Below are positions 24,752 through 33,214 of a stretch of DNA of 64,000 nucleotides, piece by piece. Under the pieces are notes generated by a model. It searched no databases and had not been told where the DNA came from. It saw only the letters and a program-made list of their open reading frames with translations. The position numbers and the translations under genes were made by a program. Within the stretch, counting starts at the first letter, position 1. Every line of letters starts with the position of its first letter. Source of the stretch: DATHTC01 sp963746805 (GTDB lineage Bacteria > Actinomycetota > Thermoleophilia > Gaiellales > Gaiellaceae); NCBI GenBank assembly GCA_963746805.1, contig CAVVCQ010000001.1, positions 496,001-560,000 of the forward strand, in the 5' to 3' direction.

Positions 24752-25734
24752 GCACCGGAAGCTGGCGCGGTGCAGGGAGGATGCGGCTGCTCGGGCTGGC
24801 GTGCGTCCTAGCGTTTACCTCGCTCGTATCGGGTGGCGCCGCCGGTTCGGCGGCCAGGCCCGCTGCCCACGGTGCGGCGCTCACACCGGTGACGATCGCA
24901 TTGCTCCCGCTGGAGCCGGCCGCGCTCGCGTTGTACGCCCACCATCGCGGCTTCTTCGCCCGGCAGGGCATCGCCTCGAAGCCGCTCTTGCTCGCCTCGC
25001 CCGAGCAGCTCACGGCCGCGTTGTTCGCCGGCGAGGCGCAGGTCGCGGGCTTCAACGTCGGCGGGGCCGCGATCCTGAAGACGCGCAACGCGCCGGTTCG
25101 TGTGATCGCCGCGGGAGCGCTCTACAAGCCCGCGGAGCCCGCCTCCGCGCTCGTCGCGGCACCCGGAAGGACGATCACCCGCGCGCGCGACCTGATCGGC
25201 AAGCAGGTCGCGATCGACCAGCGGAACACGATCGCCCACATCGCGCTGCTCAAATGGCTCAAGCGCGGCGGCGTGTCGCCCGACCAGGTCCAGCTGCGCG
25301 AGATCGTCTTCCCCCTGATGCTCGGCCCGCTGCGGCGCGGGCAGGTCGACGCGGCGGTGCTGCCCGAGCCGTTCCTCACGCAGGCCTTACGGAACGGCGC
25401 CCGGCGCGTCGCGCGCATCTTCGACGCCGTCTGCGCGCGGGATTGCCTGCTCACGGTCTGGATGACGAGGAAGGACGTCGACCCGACACTCGCGGCCCGC
25501 TTCCGGAACGCGATCCAGGCGGCGGCCGTGTGGGCGAACCGGCCGGGGAACGACGCCGCGAGCGCGGCGATCCTCTCGCAGTACGTGTCGGTCTCGAAGT
25601 CCGTGCTCGCGACGATGACGCGCACGCGTTTCGCCGAGCGGCTCCGCCCGGCGCAGGCCCAGCCGTGGATCGACGCCTACGCGGAGTTCGGCGTGATCCC
25701 GCAGTCGTTTCGCGCCATCGACCTGGTGAAGTAG
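24748..25734 (+). CDS. ABC transporter substrate-binding protein (NMT1/SsuA-like)
   Basis: 328 residues. An N-terminal export signal (about 12-40) is followed by VTIALLPLEPAALALYAHHRGFFARQGI, the usual opening of NMT1/THI5-like binding proteins, and by AAVLPEPFLTQAL in the hinge region. No lipobox Cys is found at the likely cleavage site, so it may be tethered by an uncleaved signal or released. Last gene of the operon; substrate not predictable (sulfonate, nitrate or pyrimidine-like compounds are typical of the family). Confidence 0.88.
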   Translation: MSTGSWRGAGRMRLLGLACVLAFTSLVSGGAAGSAARPAAHGAALTPVTIALLPLEPAALALYAHHRGFFARQGIASKPLLLASPEQLTAALFAGEAQVAGFNVGGAAILKTRNAPVRVIAAGALYKPAEPASALVAAPGRTITRARDLIGKQVAIDQRNTIAHIALLKWLKRGGVSPDQVQLREIVFPLMLGPLRRGQVDAAVLPEPFLTQALRNGARRVARIFDAVCARDCLLTVWMTRKDVDPTLAARFRNAIQAAAVWANRPGNDAASAAILSQYVSVSKSVLATMTRTRFAERLRPAQAQPWIDAYAEFGVIPQSFRAIDLVK

Positions 25735-25757
25735 ACCCGCGCCGGCGTGCTCGGGGT

Positions 25758-26384
25758 CTAGGAGGGTCGCTCCGGGTTGAACTGCCACTCCGGGAACGCC
25801 TCACGCAGGAGCGGTAGCGCGTCCGCCCAGTGGCTTCCGTCGAGCTGGACCGGCTCGTGAAGCTCGTGCGGGCGCCCCGCGCGCGTCGCGTAGCCCCAGC
25901 GCATGCCGAGAACCGGGAACGATTCGCGGCTGATCAACGCGTCGGGACTGGCCGTCAGAAACGAGTCTGCGACGAAGGTGGTGTCGCTCTCCGTCGACGC
26001 CGGCGCATCGAAGAGCGTCGGGCACTCGCCGAACGAGGTGAACGGCACGCCGAGGCCACGGAGTTGTGGCGGGCCGTCGACCCACTCATGGTGCCCGGCC
26101 GGCGCCTTGTCGATCCCGGGCGCCATCGGCCGGCTCGATTCGAGTACGTCGATGCGAACGACCTGGATCCACCCCATGACCGCCGCGTACCCGTCGAGCG
26201 AGCATTCGGTCCGCGCCTCGAGCACCGGAAGGCCCTTCGCAAGCTCGACGGGCCAGGTCAACCCGAGCGTGCCGTACCCCCACCGCTCGGGGTCCTCGTT
26301 CGCCTGGAACGAGACGGTGACGAGGCCGTCCGCCCCGCGGAGCTGGAATGGAAATCTCCTTGTCATGCGCCTCGCCTTGTTCAT
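25758..26384 (-). CDS. Conserved protein of unknown function
   Basis: 208 residues, no signal peptide or membrane span. Trp-rich and Pro-rich with motifs RWGYGTLGLTWPVEL, DGYAAVMGWIQVVR and MRWGYATRAG. I do not recognise the family. ATG 26366 (MTRRF, preceded by GGCGAGG) is an alternative start. It is convergent with the ABC importer and divergent from the haem-degrading-domain gene at 26449. Confidence 0.6.
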   Translation of the reverse strand: MNKARRMTRRFPFQLRGADGLVTVSFQANEDPERWGYGTLGLTWPVELAKGLPVLEARTECSLDGYAAVMGWIQVVRIDVLESSRPMAPGIDKAPAGHHEWVDGPPQLRGLGVPFTSFGECPTLFDAPASTESDTTFVADSFLTASPDALISRESFPVLGMRWGYATRAGRPHELHEPVQLDGSHWADALPLLREAFPEWQFNPERPS

Positions 26385-26448
26385 GGCCCATGCCCCGAAC
26401 CCTCGTTGCCTTTGTCATCCGACGGAGCACCGCTGATACTTGGCGACG

Positions 26449-26859
26449 ATGCCGCTGAGTCTCACGCAGGCCCAGGTCCTGATCGCAGCCGCGCATGACC
26501 ACGCGGCCGCGAACGGCTGGAAGATCGCCGTCGCCGTCGTCGACGAGGGTGGCTCCCTCGTCGCACTCGGCCGCATGGACGGCGCGTTCCCGCTCTCGGC
26601 GCAGATCGCCGAAGCGAAGGCAGCCGGCACGGCGCTGTGGCACCGCGACGGTGAGCAGCTGGCCGCGAGCCACGCATCCCATGAGGGATTCTTCGACGCG
26701 GTCAGCAGTCTCGTCCGGCTGCCACTCATCCCAGGCCCGGGCTCGGTCCTGATCCGGAGCGGCGAGGGCGTGCTGGGCGCCGCCGGCGCGAGTGGCGCGA
26801 GCGGCGACGACGACCGCACGTGTGTCGAGGCAGGCCTTCGCGCCGTCTTTCCGGGTTGA
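26449..26859 (+). CDS. GlcG/HbpS-like protein (DUF336)
   Basis: 136 residues. The family pattern is clear: LTQAQVLIAAAHDHA, then WKIAVAVVDEGGSLVALGRMDGA, SAQIAEAKAAGTALW, and a Gly-rich GVLGAAGASGASGDDD end. Relatives include HbpS (haem binding) and GlcG in the glycolate cluster; activity here is unknown. ATG 26449 preferred to TTG 26440. It is a single gene at the left edge of the catabolic island. Confidence 0.85.
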   Translation: MPLSLTQAQVLIAAAHDHAAANGWKIAVAVVDEGGSLVALGRMDGAFPLSAQIAEAKAAGTALWHRDGEQLAASHASHEGFFDAVSSLVRLPLIPGPGSVLIRSGEGVLGAAGASGASGDDDRTCVEAGLRAVFPG

Positions 26860-26916
26860 CGGCGGCCGTGGGCGGAGTGCGCGTCGGACCGCCGAGGTCG
26901 AACACTCGCGCCGCGG

Positions 26917-27891
26917 CTACGCGGCCACCTCCTTCGTCTGGCCGGACGCGGCCGAGGCGTACGCCGCGAGCGCGACGGCGAGCGACGCGCGGCCTGCCTC
27001 GCCCGGCACGGACGGCTCTCGCCCCTCCGAGACCGCCGACACGAACTCGGCGATCTCGCGCTCGAAGTGCAGCTCGTCCCCGGCGTCGACTCGCTCCGTC
27101 CCGGCGGCGGTCGTCACCTCGACCCACTCGCCGGTCTGGATCCGCACGGCGCCCTCGGTGCCGAAGACCTCCGTCGCCCAGCCGCCGGGTCGGCCGAACG
27201 GCGGGGAGTGCTCGAACAGCGTCGCGGTCGCGCCTCCCTCGAGATCGAGCAGCGCGACCAGGCCGTCCTCGACGTCGCCGAAGCCGTACGCCTCGTGCGC
27301 GCGGGCCGTCACGGCCAGCACCTCGCGCTCCAGCAGCCACCGCAATCGGTCGACCGCGTGGATCCCGCCGTACATGAGCACACCGCCGCCGGCCGACGCG
27401 CGATCCCACACCCAGGCAGGCGGATGCGGGCCGCCCAGCGAGCAGAAGCGGTCGAGGAGCGAGAACGGCTCGCCGATCGCGCCGCTCGCGAGCGCCCGCT
27501 TCGCGTGGAGCACCTCGCTGCGGAAGCGATGGACGAAGCCGAGCATGAGCACGATCCCGGCCGCCCCGGCGCGTTCGAGGATCGCGTCCGCGTCGTCGAG
27601 CGTGTTCGCGATCGGCTTCTCGAGGAGCACGTGCACGCGCGCGTCACAGGCCTGCTGGACCGCGTCGCGATGGAGGTGGTGGGGCACGCAGATGCTGATC
27701 GCGTCGACGCCGCTCGCCGCCAGCAGGTCGTCGAGCGACGCGAACCACCGGGCGCCGTGCGCGGCGGCCAGGGCCTCGCCCCGCTCGCGCAGCGGCTCGG
27801 CGACCGCGACCACGGCCGCGTCGGGATGCGCGTCGTAGGCGGCGGCGTGCCGGACGGCGACCTGGCCCGCGCCGACGATGCCGACCCGCAC
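26917..27891 (-). CDS. Gfo/Idh/MocA family oxidoreductase
   Basis: 324 residues. Rossmann motif GIVGAGQVAVRHAAAY at the N-terminus and the catalytic EKP motif (VLLEKPIANT, about residues 92-101); the C-terminal domain carries GGGVLMYGGIHAVDRLRWLL with the usual conserved His. It should oxidise or reduce a sugar-like or polyol substrate with NAD(P). GTG 27891 is six bases after the hyuA stop. It is the last gene of the unit that begins with the dihydroorotase-like gene at 31400. Confidence 0.9.
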   Translation of the reverse strand: MRVGIVGAGQVAVRHAAAYDAHPDAAVVAVAEPLRERGEALAAAHGARWFASLDDLLAASGVDAISICVPHHLHRDAVQQACDARVHVLLEKPIANTLDDADAILERAGAAGIVLMLGFVHRFRSEVLHAKRALASGAIGEPFSLLDRFCSLGGPHPPAWVWDRASAGGGVLMYGGIHAVDRLRWLLEREVLAVTARAHEAYGFGDVEDGLVALLDLEGGATATLFEHSPPFGRPGGWATEVFGTEGAVRIQTGEWVEVTTAAGTERVDAGDELHFEREIAEFVSAVSEGREPSVPGEAGRASLAVALAAYASAASGQTKEVAA

Positions 27892-27897
27892 GGCGCC

Positions 27898-30039
27898 TCA
27901 GTCGAAGGTGACGACGAGGTTCAGGAAGGCGTCGACGACGACGGTCGCGCCGGGACCGACCACCGCCGTCGAGTCCTCCTCCTCGATCACCGCGGGGCCC
28001 GGGAACGTCGTGCCGGGCGTCAGCAGGGAGCGCTCGTAGGCCGGGGTCTCGACGAAGCCACCGACGTCCCGGAAGTACACCGGGCGCCGTTCGCGCACCG
28101 CGTCGGCCGCGTCCGCGCCCGCCGCGTCCTTCGCCTCGATCGTGAGCGAGGGAAGGGGCCCCGACGCCGTCACGCGGCACGTGACGATCTCGAGCGTCAG
28201 GTGGCGGTGCGCGTGGCCGAAGACCGACTCGTACCGGTCGTAGAAGAGCGGCGCCACGTCTCGCTCGACGTCGACCCCGCGCAGGGTCGCGAACGGCAGC
28301 TCGAGGACGATGTCGTGGCCCTGCCCCGCGTGCCGGAGATCGGCCTGCCGGACGAAGCGCATCTCGTCGGCCCCGACGCCCGCGCCGGCGAGCAGCGCCC
28401 GGCCCTCGTCCTCGAGCGACTCGTACACCCCGTCGAGCTCGTCGAGCCTCGTGCCGTCGAGCGGCCCGACGACGCTGCGGGCGAGCTCGAACGACGTCGG
28501 CGCGGTCAGGAAGCCGAGGGCGGAGGTGACGCCGGCGCTCGCGGGGACGATGGTCCCGCGCATCTTCAGCGCGCGCGCGATCGGGTCGGCGTGCACCGGG
28601 CCCGCGCCGCCGAAGGCGATCATCCGCATCCGCCGGACGTCGGCGCCCCGCTCCGCGACGTGGATGCGCGTCGCCGCCGTCATGTTCTCGTTCACGACCT
28701 GGTGGATGCCCCAGGCGGCCTCGAGGACGGAGATCCCCATCGGCTCGGCGATGACCGCCCGGATCGCCTCCTCGGCGGCGTCGACCGACAGCTGCATGCG
28801 GCCGCCGAGGAAGTTCGCCGGATTGAGGTAGCCGAGCACGAGGTCGGCGTCGGTCACCGTCGGCTGCGTCCCGCCGAGGCCGTAGCAGGCCGGGCCGGGG
28901 TCGGCGCCCGCCGACGCAGGCCCCACCTTGAGCAGCCCGAGCTCGTCGACGCGCGCGATGCTGCCGCCGCCGGCGCCGATCTCGATGAGCTCGATCGAGC
29001 GCACCTGCACCGGCAGCCCGCTCCCGCGCTTGAAACGGTGCACTCGCGCGATCTCGAACGTGCTGGCCATCTCCGGCTGCCCGTCCTTGATCAGGCACAT
29101 CTTCGCGGTGGTGCCGCCCATGTCGAAGCTGACGAGGTCCCGGTCCCCGACGAGTCGGCCGTAGAAGACCGCCGCCAGGACGCCGGCGGCAGGGCCGGAC
29201 TCGACGAGGCGCACCGGGAACCGCGCGGCCGTCTCGAGCGTGGTGATGCCGCCGCTCGAGAGCATGAGGTAGAGGTTCCGCCCGAACCCCTCGTCCCGCA
29301 GCTGGTCGCCGAGCGAGCGCAGGTAGGCCTCCGCGAGCGGTTGCACGTAGGCGTTGGTGGCCGTGGTCGACGTCCGCTCGTACTCGCGGATCTCCGGCGC
29401 GACCTCCGACGAGAGCGAGACGGCGACGCCCGGGAGGTGCTCACGCAGCCAGTCACCCGCGGCCCGCTCGTGCTCGGCGTTGCGGTAGGAGTGGAGGAAG
29501 GTGACGGCGACCGCCTCGACGCCCTCGGCCCGGAACCTCGCCGCGACCTGCGCGAGCTCGTCGAGGTCGAGCGGGCGGAGGACGTCCCCCGCGGCGGTCA
29601 CGCGCTCGTCGACCTCGAGCCGCAGCGGGCGCGGAACGAGCGGATCCGGGAGCGTGATCAGCAGGTCGTAGATGTCGTAGCGCATCTCCTTGCGCATCTC
29701 GAGGACGTCCCGGAAGCCCTTCGTGGTCACCAGGCCGGTGACGGCGCCCTCCCGCTCGATGAGCGCGTTCGTGATGAGCGTCGTCCCGTGCACGGCCAGC
29801 TCGACCGCGTCGGCGCCGACGTCGGGTGCGTCGACCAGCATCCGCCAGCCCTCGACGACCGCGCGCGCGGGGTCGCGGGGTGTCGTCGGTGTCTTGTAGG
29901 TGCGGACCGCGCCCGAGACCCCGTCGACGAGGACGAAGTCGGTGAACGTGCCGCCGATGTCGAAGCCGAAGCGGTAGCGGGCTCGGGGTGTCGTCGGGGC
30001 CGGAGCGGAGGACGCCTCCGGCGTCGTGACGGCACTCAC
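27898..30039 (-). CDS. hyuA: Hydantoinase/oxoprolinase A subunit (HyuA)
   Basis: 713 residues. ATP-dependent hydantoinase/acetone carboxylase family subunit. N-terminal FGFDIGGTFTDFVLVD is the nucleotide-binding signature; SFDMGGTTAKMCLI (about 330-343) and AFGGAGPVHADPIA (about 500) are family hallmarks. With HyuB such enzymes open hydantoin, N-methylhydantoin or 5-oxoproline rings using ATP. The GTG start at 30039 overlaps the stop of the dihydroorotase-like gene (GTGA). Two hyuB genes lie nearby (33215 and 34927) but this is the only hyuA in the window. Confidence 0.92.
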   Translation of the reverse strand: MSAVTTPEASSAPAPTTPRARYRFGFDIGGTFTDFVLVDGVSGAVRTYKTPTTPRDPARAVVEGWRMLVDAPDVGADAVELAVHGTTLITNALIEREGAVTGLVTTKGFRDVLEMRKEMRYDIYDLLITLPDPLVPRPLRLEVDERVTAAGDVLRPLDLDELAQVAARFRAEGVEAVAVTFLHSYRNAEHERAAGDWLREHLPGVAVSLSSEVAPEIREYERTSTTATNAYVQPLAEAYLRSLGDQLRDEGFGRNLYLMLSSGGITTLETAARFPVRLVESGPAAGVLAAVFYGRLVGDRDLVSFDMGGTTAKMCLIKDGQPEMASTFEIARVHRFKRGSGLPVQVRSIELIEIGAGGGSIARVDELGLLKVGPASAGADPGPACYGLGGTQPTVTDADLVLGYLNPANFLGGRMQLSVDAAEEAIRAVIAEPMGISVLEAAWGIHQVVNENMTAATRIHVAERGADVRRMRMIAFGGAGPVHADPIARALKMRGTIVPASAGVTSALGFLTAPTSFELARSVVGPLDGTRLDELDGVYESLEDEGRALLAGAGVGADEMRFVRQADLRHAGQGHDIVLELPFATLRGVDVERDVAPLFYDRYESVFGHAHRHLTLEIVTCRVTASGPLPSLTIEAKDAAGADAADAVRERRPVYFRDVGGFVETPAYERSLLTPGTTFPGPAVIEEEDSTAVVGPGATVVVDAFLNLVVTFD

Positions 30040-31400
30040 ACGGGCTCCGGCTCGCGGACGGCCGTGCGAGCGCCCGCGAGGAAGCGGCCGCCCGGCTCGC
30101 CGATCACGCGGCCGTCCGCGAAGACGACGTTGCCGGCGACGAGGGTCTCCGCGATCCGCGCCCGGAGCTCGAGCGGCTCGAAGACGACGGCGCAGCCGCG
30201 CGCACGCGTCGTGAACGCGTCCGCGACGGGGTGTGCCGGCTCGGTGAACGAGAACAGCGTCACGTCGGCATCGGCACCGACGTCGAGCGTCCCCTTCGTC
30301 TCGAGGCCGAAGAGCCGCGCCGGGGTGGCTGTGACGAGGCCCACCGCGCGCTCGAGGGGAAGGACGCCCCGCGCGACCGCGTCGAGGATCGCCGGCACGA
30401 GGAGCTCGACCGTGGGCAGGCCCTGCGGCGCGACCTCGAAATCGACGTCGAGCTTCTCGTGCGGCAGAAAGGGCGAGTGGTCGCTGGCGACGACGTCGAT
30501 CGTCCCGGCCTCGATCGCCGCCCAGAGCGCGTCGCGGTCGTCGGGCGTCCGGAGCGGCGGCGCGATCTTGGCAAGGCCGCCGAACCGCTCGACGGTGCGA
30601 TGGTCGAGGAGGAGGTACTGCGGGCACGTCTCCGCGGTCAGGTCGGCGCCGAGCTCGCGCCCGGCGCGGACGGCGTCGAGCGCCGTGCGCGAAGAGACGT
30701 GCGCGATGTGGATCGGCGCTGAGGCCTCCTTCGCGATCGCAGCGGTGGTGGCGATGCCGACCGCCTCGACGGCCGGGGGACGCCGTCCCGCCCCGTCGGG
30801 CTGCGCCTGGAGGAGGCCGAGCAGCGAGTCGCTCTCGGGATGGATGACGCAGCGCAGCCCCGTCTCCGCGACGCTCGAGAGCGCGCGGTAGATATCCGCG
30901 TCGCCCGTGGCCCAGAGCCCGTCGAACTCGCGCTCGCGGCCGGGGGCGGGCGCGACCGTGAAGAGCTTGAAGCCGATCGCGCCGAGCGCCGCCATCGCCT
31001 CGGCCCGGGCCGGCTCGACGGCGGCGCCGGCGTAGAGGGCCACGTTCACGTGCGCCTCGGTCTGGATCAGGGCGCGCCGCGTGAGGAAGACGTCCGGCGT
31101 GCTGCACGCCGGGTCGGAGATCGGCATCTCGAAGACGGTCGTCACACCGCCTGCTGCGGCCGCTGCCGTCTCGCTCGCGAAGTCGCCGCGCTCGGGCCTG
31201 CTCGGCGCACGGCAGTGGAAGTGGACGTCGACGGCGCCCGGCATCGCGTGTAGCCCGGACGCGTCGAGGTCACGGCGCCCAGGCCCGAGGCCGCCCTGCT
31301 CGGCGACCTCGGCGATGCTGCCCCCTTCGATCCCGATGTCGGCGATGCGAGTTCCGGCCTCGGTCACCACCGTCGCGTTGAGGATTCGCAGGTCGTACAC
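30036..31400 (-). CDS. Dihydroorotase-like cyclic amidohydrolase
   Basis: 454 residues of the dihydroorotase/allantoinase/dihydropyrimidinase group, which hydrolyse cyclic amides. Metal-binding motifs: VDVHFHCRAP (HxH), GFKLF (position of the bridging Lys), IHIAHVSS, and ASDHSPF (Asp). GTG 31400 is only two bases from an operator copy, so the transcript is nearly leaderless. It leads the unit dihydroorotase-like, hyuA, Gfo dehydrogenase. The substrate cannot be assigned, but its neighbours make a hydantoin-like or ureide ring plausible. Confidence 0.88.
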   Translation of the reverse strand: MYDLRILNATVVTEAGTRIADIGIEGGSIAEVAEQGGLGPGRRDLDASGLHAMPGAVDVHFHCRAPSRPERGDFASETAAAAAGGVTTVFEMPISDPACSTPDVFLTRRALIQTEAHVNVALYAGAAVEPARAEAMAALGAIGFKLFTVAPAPGREREFDGLWATGDADIYRALSSVAETGLRCVIHPESDSLLGLLQAQPDGAGRRPPAVEAVGIATTAAIAKEASAPIHIAHVSSRTALDAVRAGRELGADLTAETCPQYLLLDHRTVERFGGLAKIAPPLRTPDDRDALWAAIEAGTIDVVASDHSPFLPHEKLDVDFEVAPQGLPTVELLVPAILDAVARGVLPLERAVGLVTATPARLFGLETKGTLDVGADADVTLFSFTEPAHPVADAFTTRARGCAVVFEPLELRARIAETLVAGNVVFADGRVIGEPGGRFLAGARTAVREPEPV

Positions 31401-31402
31401 GC

Positions 31403-31417
31403 GTCAACTGTTGACAG
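31403..31417. promoter_or_regulatory. Operator copy 1 (GTCAACTGYYGACAG)
   Basis: GTCAACTGTTGACAG. For the minus-strand gene at 31400 a promoter can be read as TTGACA (31439-31444) and TTACTG (31417-31422) with 16-17 bp spacing; the operator then covers the start of transcription. A degenerate second half-site (GTCAAGTGTCAA) lies at about 31432-31443. Confidence 0.8.
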
Positions 31418-31452
31418 TAACCGGGCGACGCGTCAAGTGTCAATTGGGCCCC

Positions 31453-32241
31453 TCAGAGCGACCGGACGAGCCCTCCGTCGACCCTGACGAGCGTGCCGGT
31501 CTGGTACGAGCCCCGGTCGCTCGCGAGGAACGCGACGGCGGCGGCCAGCTCGCCCGGGTCGCCGTAGCGGCCGGCCGGGATCGCCGCCTGCGACTGCCGG
31601 CGCACGTCCTCGACCGCTGCGCCCGACGACGTTGCGCGTGCCTGGTCGAGCGACTCGACGCGCGGCGTGGCGATCCGCCCCGGGACGACGCCGTTGATCG
31701 TCACGCCGTCTGCGGCCACGGCTGCGCTCGCGGTCTTCAGCCACGCGGCGAGCGCGGACCGCCCGGCGTTGGAGTAGACGAGGTTCGGGATCGGCTCGAC
31801 GATCCCCGACGAGAGCAGGGCGATGATCCGGCCCCAGCGGCGCTCGCGCATCGCGGGGAGGAGCTCGCTCGCAATCGCGACCGGGGTGAGCAGGAGGAGC
31901 TGGAGCGCGTCGCGCCAGGCCTCGGGCGTCGTCGCCAGCGGGTCGACCGGCGGCGGGCCGCCGGCGTTCAGGATTGCGACGTCGACGGTGCCGAAGCTGT
32001 CGCGGACACCGGCGAGGACGCGGTCGGCCGCGTCCGGCCGGGATGCGTCGGCGGCGACGGTCGCCGTCTCGGCGCCGGTCTCCCGCGCGAGCTTCGCGGC
32101 CGCCGCGTCGAGCTTCGCCTGGTCGCGCGACCAGAGGAGCACGCGGGCGCCCTCCTCCGCGAGCGTGCGCGCGATCGCGGCCCCGAGCCCGGAGGTGGCG
32201 CCGCCGACGAGCGCCGCGCGGCCGGCGAGGCCGAGGTTCAC
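31453..32241 (-). CDS. SDR family oxidoreductase
   Basis: 262 residues, classical short-chain dehydrogenase fold: GGATSGLGAAIARTL for the cofactor, LNAGGPPP (NAG-type motif), and C-terminal FLASDRGSYQTGTLVRVDGGLVRSL. The catalytic block reads LVYSNAGRSALAAW: Tyr is present but the usual YxxxK Lys is replaced by Gly, with Arg next. This resembles the SN..R SDR subgroup and makes standard chemistry uncertain. GTG 32241 overlaps the stop of the upstream epimerase gene (GTGA). Last gene of the hyuB1 unit. Confidence 0.88.
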   Translation of the reverse strand: MNLGLAGRAALVGGATSGLGAAIARTLAEEGARVLLWSRDQAKLDAAAAKLARETGAETATVAADASRPDAADRVLAGVRDSFGTVDVAILNAGGPPPVDPLATTPEAWRDALQLLLLTPVAIASELLPAMRERRWGRIIALLSSGIVEPIPNLVYSNAGRSALAAWLKTASAAVAADGVTINGVVPGRIATPRVESLDQARATSSGAAVEDVRRQSQAAIPAGRYGDPGELAAAVAFLASDRGSYQTGTLVRVDGGLVRSL

Positions 32242-33212
32242 CGCGCCGGTCCCGCCGCGGCGGCGTCCGTGGTCTCGAGGTAGGCCAGGAGGTCGCGAAC
32301 GCCGTCCTCGAGCGAGCGTGTCGGCCGCCACCCGAACGTCTCGACGATCCGCGCGTTCGCGATCGTTGCGCCGCGGTCGGGGCCCGGATCGACGACGCGC
32401 GGGCCGTCGGTCTCGACGATCAGCCCGGCGGCGCTCACGACCGCGGCGACGACGTCCGAGAACGGGCGCGTTCGGCCCGACGAGAGGTTGTAGGAGCGGC
32501 CGTCGAGCGACTCGGCCCGGCAGAGCAGGCGCACGGCCTCGGCGGCGTCGTCGACGCAGAGCCAGTCCGCGCGGGGCCAGGTTCGCTCGACCGTGACCGG
32601 CTCGCCGCGCCGCGCGTGCTCGACGAGGCGGGCGAGCGGCGTCGTCCGCGGCCGGGAGGGGCGCGGGAGCTCGCCGGCGCCGAAGAGCGAGGTGGGGCGG
32701 ATCGAGGCGGTCTCGAGCCCGTTGACCAGCCCGTAGCGGCGGACGACCTGCTCCGCGGCGAGCTTCGCCGCGCCGTAGAGCGACGTGCCGCCGTCGGCGT
32801 CCTCCTCGGTGAGCTCCCCCTCGGCCCGCTGGTCGAACACGCCGGCCGAGGAGACGAACACGATGCGCCCGCACGAGTCGCTCTCCCGGGCGGCGCGGAG
32901 CAGCCCCGGCAGCGGCGCCAGATTCACGCGCAGCAGCTCGTCGCTCGTATCTCCGTGCTCGTCCGCGGGGGTCAGAGCGGCCGCGTGCACGACGATCCCG
33001 GCCGCGGCGAGCAGGTCGTCGAGCGGCTCGCTCGCGACGTCGCGCCGGGCGTACGTCACCGCATCGAGCGGCACGTCGGCGCGAGGCGAGAACGCCGCCT
33101 CGTCGACCCGGTCGGTCGCCGTCACGGCCGCGCCGTCGAGGGCGAGCGCCCGCACGATCGCCGACCCGAAGAAGCCGGCGGCACCCGTGACGAGGACGCG
33201 CGGGCCCGGCAC
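32238..33212 (-). CDS. NAD-dependent epimerase/dehydratase family protein
   Basis: 324 residues, extended SDR. VTGAAGFFGSAIVRAL (NAD binding), VSSAGVFDQ (Ser), SLYGAAKLAAEQVVRRY (catalytic YxxxK intact), RPTSLFGAG, and C-terminal SLEDGVRDLLAYLE. It likely acts on a sugar or sugar-acid derivative. GTG 33212 follows the hyuB1 stop at once; the unit runs hyuB1, epimerase, SDR. Confidence 0.9.
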   Translation of the reverse strand: MPGPRVLVTGAAGFFGSAIVRALALDGAAVTATDRVDEAAFSPRADVPLDAVTYARRDVASEPLDDLLAAAGIVVHAAALTPADEHGDTSDELLRVNLAPLPGLLRAARESDSCGRIVFVSSAGVFDQRAEGELTEEDADGGTSLYGAAKLAAEQVVRRYGLVNGLETASIRPTSLFGAGELPRPSRPRTTPLARLVEHARRGEPVTVERTWPRADWLCVDDAAEAVRLLCRAESLDGRSYNLSSGRTRPFSDVVAAVVSAAGLIVETDGPRVVDPGPDRGATIANARIVETFGWRPTRSLEDGVRDLLAYLETTDAAAAGPAR

Positions 33213-33214
33213 GG